Below are positions 60,207 through 64,000 of a stretch of 64,000 bases of DNA, in pieces. Under the pieces are notes generated by a model. The model searched no databases and was not told the origin of the DNA. It saw only the letters and a list, made by a program, of their open reading frames with translations. The DNA lies in the NCBI GenBank assembly GCA_025765615.1, contig JAIVFJ010000042.1, positions 62,001 through 126,000 on the forward strand, written 5' to 3'. The DNA is from Zopfochytrium polystomum (taxonomy: Eukaryota; Chytridiomycota; Chytridiomycetes; Chytridiales; Chytridiaceae). Every line of letters starts with the position of its first letter. Positions within the stretch are counted from its first letter, which is position 1. The translations under genes and the position numbers were made by a program.

Positions 60207-62565
60207 ATGTCATCATCCCCATCGGCTCCTGGTGGCCTCGCGCCACCTGCCACCTCGGTCGTGACTGTGAAGGCCTCGTTCGTCCGCCCCTCTCCAGCGG
60301 CGCCTCCTCGGCCGTCCTCATCGTCAAGGCCTGCAGCACTGGTTCCCGTTACTCGCCGGTTCTCGGTCTCGTCGTCATCGGAGGGCTTCAACGAGCTCTC
60401 CTCTGCCGTCCGCAGCCTCTTTGCACCGCAGCTTGCGTCCATTTCCAAATCTCACGATGTTAACTCCGCCTCCCTCTCAATCGCATACCTTGATGACGAA
60501 GGTGAGCTCTGCAGCTTGAAACAGCCTCCTAACAACGCCAATGCACCTCGTTAGGGGATTGGATTGCAATGTCATCCGAAAGTGAATTCTCGGAGGCAGT
60601 GCGGTGCAGTGCTGGCGGAGTGCTGAAAGTCCTCCTTTCAGGTGGGTGATGCACTTGCAGTAAGCGCTCGAGACCGTAATGCCACCGAAATAGTTTCTTC
60701 CGTCACAAAGGAGCAAACCGCGCCACCAGCCGATAATGTAGACAACCCCGCCAGCAGCGTGCAAATTCCCCCCAACGCTGGAGTTTCGCATACCTTTGCG
60801 AGCAATGAAAGCGATCTCGAAAAACTATCATTCCTAGTGCCCGTGGTGGAAGAGGTCATCGTAGAGACCAAGATTTTCGAGACTGCAGTGCAAGAGAGGA
60901 GAGTTGTGGGTTCTGAAATTTCGACGGAGTTGCGTGATGGAGGCGATTCGAAAGATGAGGCGGACGGCCCACGCATGCTTTTTGCTTGCGCTGAAGGCGA
61001 ACTCTGCCGCGAACGCTCTCTTTGTAGTGAAGAACCGGAAGGTTCTCAGTTGGACCCAAATGTCAACGATTCATTCGACTTCGACTACCGTGCGTTCCTG
61101 CAGTTCATTTGAATTCTTCAGAACTTAAGTCATGCTAATGTATTTTTGATCACTAGACCGAGTCATTATTCAAACCGCTATAGGGGAAGGAATCCGCTCG
61201 CTGCTCGACGTCCCCCGTGGTCATTCCACATGGGAGTATGCTGTGAACGAAATTCTCTTTGGGAAGGCGATAATCGTGTCTGCCGTCGAAGAGGCTTTAC
61301 GCAACGGATCTTCAAGAACCGGCCCTGAACCTTCCCACACGGAGACCTCCAGTGAGGCCCAGCAAAGTTGGGAAACTCGTCATCGGGATGCGTTAAACTC
61401 CCTCAAAGAAAGCATTCAATCAATTGCGTCGAGGGCTCGTACGATCGCCAGCTCAATTTTGGCGTCTGGAATCGCTAAATCGATTCAGGACTTCGCCCGA
61501 GACATCCAAGAGGCTTGGTCCCAGGACAGTACCGTTCGGTCAACTGCTTTGAGCGAATCGGCAATTGGCGAGCCGAGCGAGCCTTCTTCAGCCTATTCTT
61601 CTCGCCCCGATAGGCCTTCAACCCTTCCCTCCTCTCCCGAAATTGTGGAAGGATCGTTCAGCTCTGATCTGCGGCGATCATTGAATGTTGTATTTACGGT
61701 TGTCGGCGTTGCAGTTCTGGCTGTTGGCACAGTTTTGTCAGAAGTTGGAAGCATAATGACGGAGGGAGACCCTTTGTCTAAGCAGCTCTTTGACCTTGAC
61801 GGGCAGCCGCAAACGGTTTCAGAAGCCAACGAGCCTGAGGACGATGGGGACATTTTTTCAGACGCAAATGAGATAACTACTGGTAACCAATTCACAACGG
61901 AATTATCTTCTGTGTATTCATCCAGCAACTTCACGGAAGCCCCAATTGGGCACTCCAACGAGTGTCTCTCGTACCCTCATAGTCATAACATTACTGAACC
62001 TGCCAGACAAGCCCAACTCAAAGTTCTCACTTCGTCGACACCTGCACTTCTCTTGGAACGAAGTTCCCCGTCACCAGCCTCTGTTGAAAGTTCGGAAATG
62101 GGACCTCCGTCTATTTCTTCATCCTCTTCCTCTGTGATGATTCTGGACATGGAATCTGTTACCGGATCCCTCTCTCCACGAATTCCAGAGGCGCTTCCGA
62201 CGCCCGCAGCTCAAGAGAATCTTCCGGTTGCAACCGCTTTGGGAGACGTGTTGGATCCTATCCGCGTGGTAACGGACTCAGAAAGCGAGTCGGATATGAT
62301 GTCGCATGAGGGGCTATTTTCCCCGATTCCAACAGCGACCACTGCAAGCGAAGAGAATTATGAATTTGGGAATCGCGAGCGTGTTGCTGGGAAAAAAGCC
62401 GTTGACGAAGAGGCGTTTGACGACGGCGAGAGCGAGGATGCATTTGTTCTTGTGAAGGAAGAAGCTGAGGAACTTAATGGATCTCAGTCCTGCGTCTCTG
62501 CGTCGGGGGGGGAAGACGAAGATCTAGCTCTAAGAAGTTCGACTTTGATTTTCCCATTGATGTAA
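60207..62565 (+). CDS. PB1-domain protein with one predicted membrane span and a C-terminal LIR-like motif
   Basis: Exons 60207-60501, 60555-60641, 60694-61089 and 61157-62565 join in phase: 728 residues. Residues about 18-130 form a PB1 domain. TRRFSV is the basic patch, and AYLDDEG joins DWIAMSSESEFSEAVR across intron 1 as the acidic OPCA-like segment, followed by VLKVLL. PB1 domains mediate hetero- or self-assembly, as in p62/NBR1. A middle region (GEGIRSLLDVPRG, HSTWEYAVNEILFGKAIIV, an amphipathic helix) precedes a hydrophobic span at about 434-453 (SLNVVFTVVGVAVLAVGTVL). The acidic Ser-rich tail ends with GESEDAFVLVKEE, matching the LC3/Atg8-interacting pattern with F689 and V692. No ZZ finger or UBA domain is seen. 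I infer, without proof, a membrane-anchored autophagy adaptor. Confidence 0.75.
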
Positions 62566-63547
62566 AAGGCACTTCATCTAGTTTTGTTCTACGCAAGCAC
62601 ATTCTTATTTCTCTGATGGCAATATAGTGCATGACACCTCCCAAATTTGTTTCACGGTGGCTGTCCCTCTGGTGTGCACGGGAACAAAAAATAAAAAAAT
62701 AAAAAAAAACCCCCCCTTCTTTTTTTTTTTTTAGCTGGCGGCACTGTGCACATCCACATTCTCACGCGTTATTCGCACCGGAAAAAATCGAAGGAATTTT
62801 TCAACCATCTGTGGGGACTGGGAATTATATTCTCGCTCTGTGCACCCGAAAAAACCGGGAATTTGGGGCACGCCACTGGAATTTTGGGATTTTTGTTTGG
62901 TTTTCAAATAGAAGCAACGGCAAGATGTTGGCTGGTGGACGAGGCGCCGCTGCCAACGGCTTTGGCGGCGCCAAAAACACCTTCAGTGGCTAGGAGCAAG
63001 GGGGCAACAACAATGCACAGCAGGTGGGTGGTGGAAAGGGACTCAAAAATACACACTTACCTCCGAGATGTCCAAGAGCGCTTGTAGGCCAACGTAAGAC
63101 CATATTTGCCATGTTTGCACAGAATTTTGCAGTGCGTTATGTCGGGTACGCTTTCAACAAGTACAGTGCAGCCAGGATGTGACAAGGACCAACAGTTGGG
63201 TGTTGGCCATCCAGCCTTATGCGGTACCAGAGGTCTTGGCAAACACCCGGGCTAACACCAAAGAAGGCTCGAAAATCCCCATCCTCTCTTCCTTGTCTCG
63301 ACGATCGAGCGCTGTGTGGAGCTGTCTTCGTCTTCGTTTTTTGAGAAGTTATGGCGGAAACAGGCTTTGTTTTTCATTTTTACTTATAACAAAAGTTCAA
63401 AAATTTTTGTTGGGGGTCTCCTTTTTTCCCTGTTTTTCTTTGGAACCACAACTCAAGGAAGGGCATCTCACAATGCATGGTGACGTGACTGCTCGTTCAT
63501 TCCCAAACAAGCTAGATTCCGAAAAACCATCACTGCCAAGGTAGCGC
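62566..63547. other. intergenic with weak coding hints
   Basis: It holds A- and T-runs at 62688-62732. From ATG 62925 the frame MLAGGRGAAANGFGGAKNTF stops at 62991. A separate short frame near 63090-63180 (FAMFAQNFAVRYVGYAFNKY) looks protein-like, but I could not join it to a start. If real, it would be a small gene with very short exons. A frame at 63179-63544 has no domain. Confidence 0.3.
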
Positions 63548-64000
63548 ATGTTGAAGTTGCAGTGTAGAAGGCGATGTCGTGAGTGGAGGTGGTGTTGCAA
63601 GAAGGTTGAAGGGTTGAGGAACCGTGGCTTGAATCGAGAACTTGTACAAGGGAGGGAGCATAGCAAGCGACCAAGGGCAAGTGGGTAAAGAGGGCTTGTT
63701 TTAGACAGGGACTGGAAAATTGGAGTGAGAGTGCCCTTTCTTTTCAATAAGAAAACTCTGTCCAATTTATACTCCTGCAGGCAGGAGGTTGACCAGTTTT
63801 CCTGTTTTGCCTATCTGAACAAGTTGCAAACTGCTTCAGACAGGTCTTTGCTCTTGGGAGGTGTTGTAAATCCCTTCCCACAGAGGGAGAGTGATTTGAA
63901 ATATTCAGAGCATGTCAAATCAACCAAGCTCTGTGTGGAGCCCAGTGTGCAAGCAACTGGTCTCCCCACAGAGAGGGAAAATGATTTGAAATCTTCAGGA
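63548..64000 (-). repeat. LTR of family Z, running off the window
   Basis: It is the inverted counterpart of 35295-35751 with high similarity: the gttgaagttgcagtgtagaag block, the tccaatttatactcctgcag block, and the gcatgtcaaatcaaccaagc block near 63911. Its U3 end lies outside the window. Confidence 0.75.

Noticed and set aside
60642..60660. A 19-nt intron in the PB1 gene
   Set aside because: The acceptor at 60693 gives a normal 52-nt intron in the same phase.

Overview
The window looks like nuclear DNA of a fungus. A Zn2Cys6 binuclear-cluster transcription factor with a fungal-type regulatory domain, short spliceosomal introns (39-72 nt, GT..AG, CTAAC/CTGAC-like branch sites) and a self-primed Tf1/sushi-type chromovirus all point that way. 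I cannot name the species. About half the window is single-copy gene space; the rest is a nested graveyard of LTR retrotransposons.

Layout. 1-1213: 3' part of a TVP38/TMEM64 (VTT domain) membrane protein. 1214-5500: gene-poor, with a truncated LTR and tandem repeats. 5505-20982: a nest of elements. An old minus-strand Ty1/copia-like element is interrupted by a young relative of itself (8062-14505, GTTAG target duplication, LTRs that look identical) and then by a full-length Ty3/gypsy chromovirus (15733-20982). The chromovirus has gag, pol, a chromodomain, a -1 frameshift site and a self-complementary primer site. 20983-21562: a Q-rich reading frame broken by the chromovirus LTR. 23125-26270: Zn2Cys6 regulator, five exons. 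27673-28182 (minus): unidentified protein, divergent from a four-finger C2H2 regulator (28709-30510, possibly to 31135). 31555-36905: repeats, including a 1.44-kb solo LTR. 36990-40680: a decayed transposase-like gene interrupted by a solo chromovirus LTR. 40820-43240: DCAF6-type WD40 protein. 43609-47237: DHX16/Prp2-type DEAH splicing helicase, nine exons. 47503-59454: a second retrotransposon nest. 60207-62565: a PB1-domain protein with one predicted membrane span and a C-terminal LIR-like motif. 62566-64000: little besides another LTR running off the end.

The intact cellular genes have unrelated jobs: membrane lipid/trafficking, two regulators, a possible CUL4 adaptor, a spliceosome helicase and a possible autophagy adaptor. 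There is no operon-like logic. Exon joins were chosen by reading-frame phase plus fit to the known family, all by eye.

The most unusual signal is in the retrotransposons. The Ty3 element has an 11-nt primer-binding site that is the exact reverse complement of the predicted 5' end of its own RNA, as in Tf1. The unrelated Ty1/copia-like elements show the same design with a 14-nt match, and two LTR families carry compensated base changes that keep the pairing perfect. That suggests self-primed reverse transcription in a copia-like lineage. A second candidate novelty is the PB1-membrane span-LIR protein.
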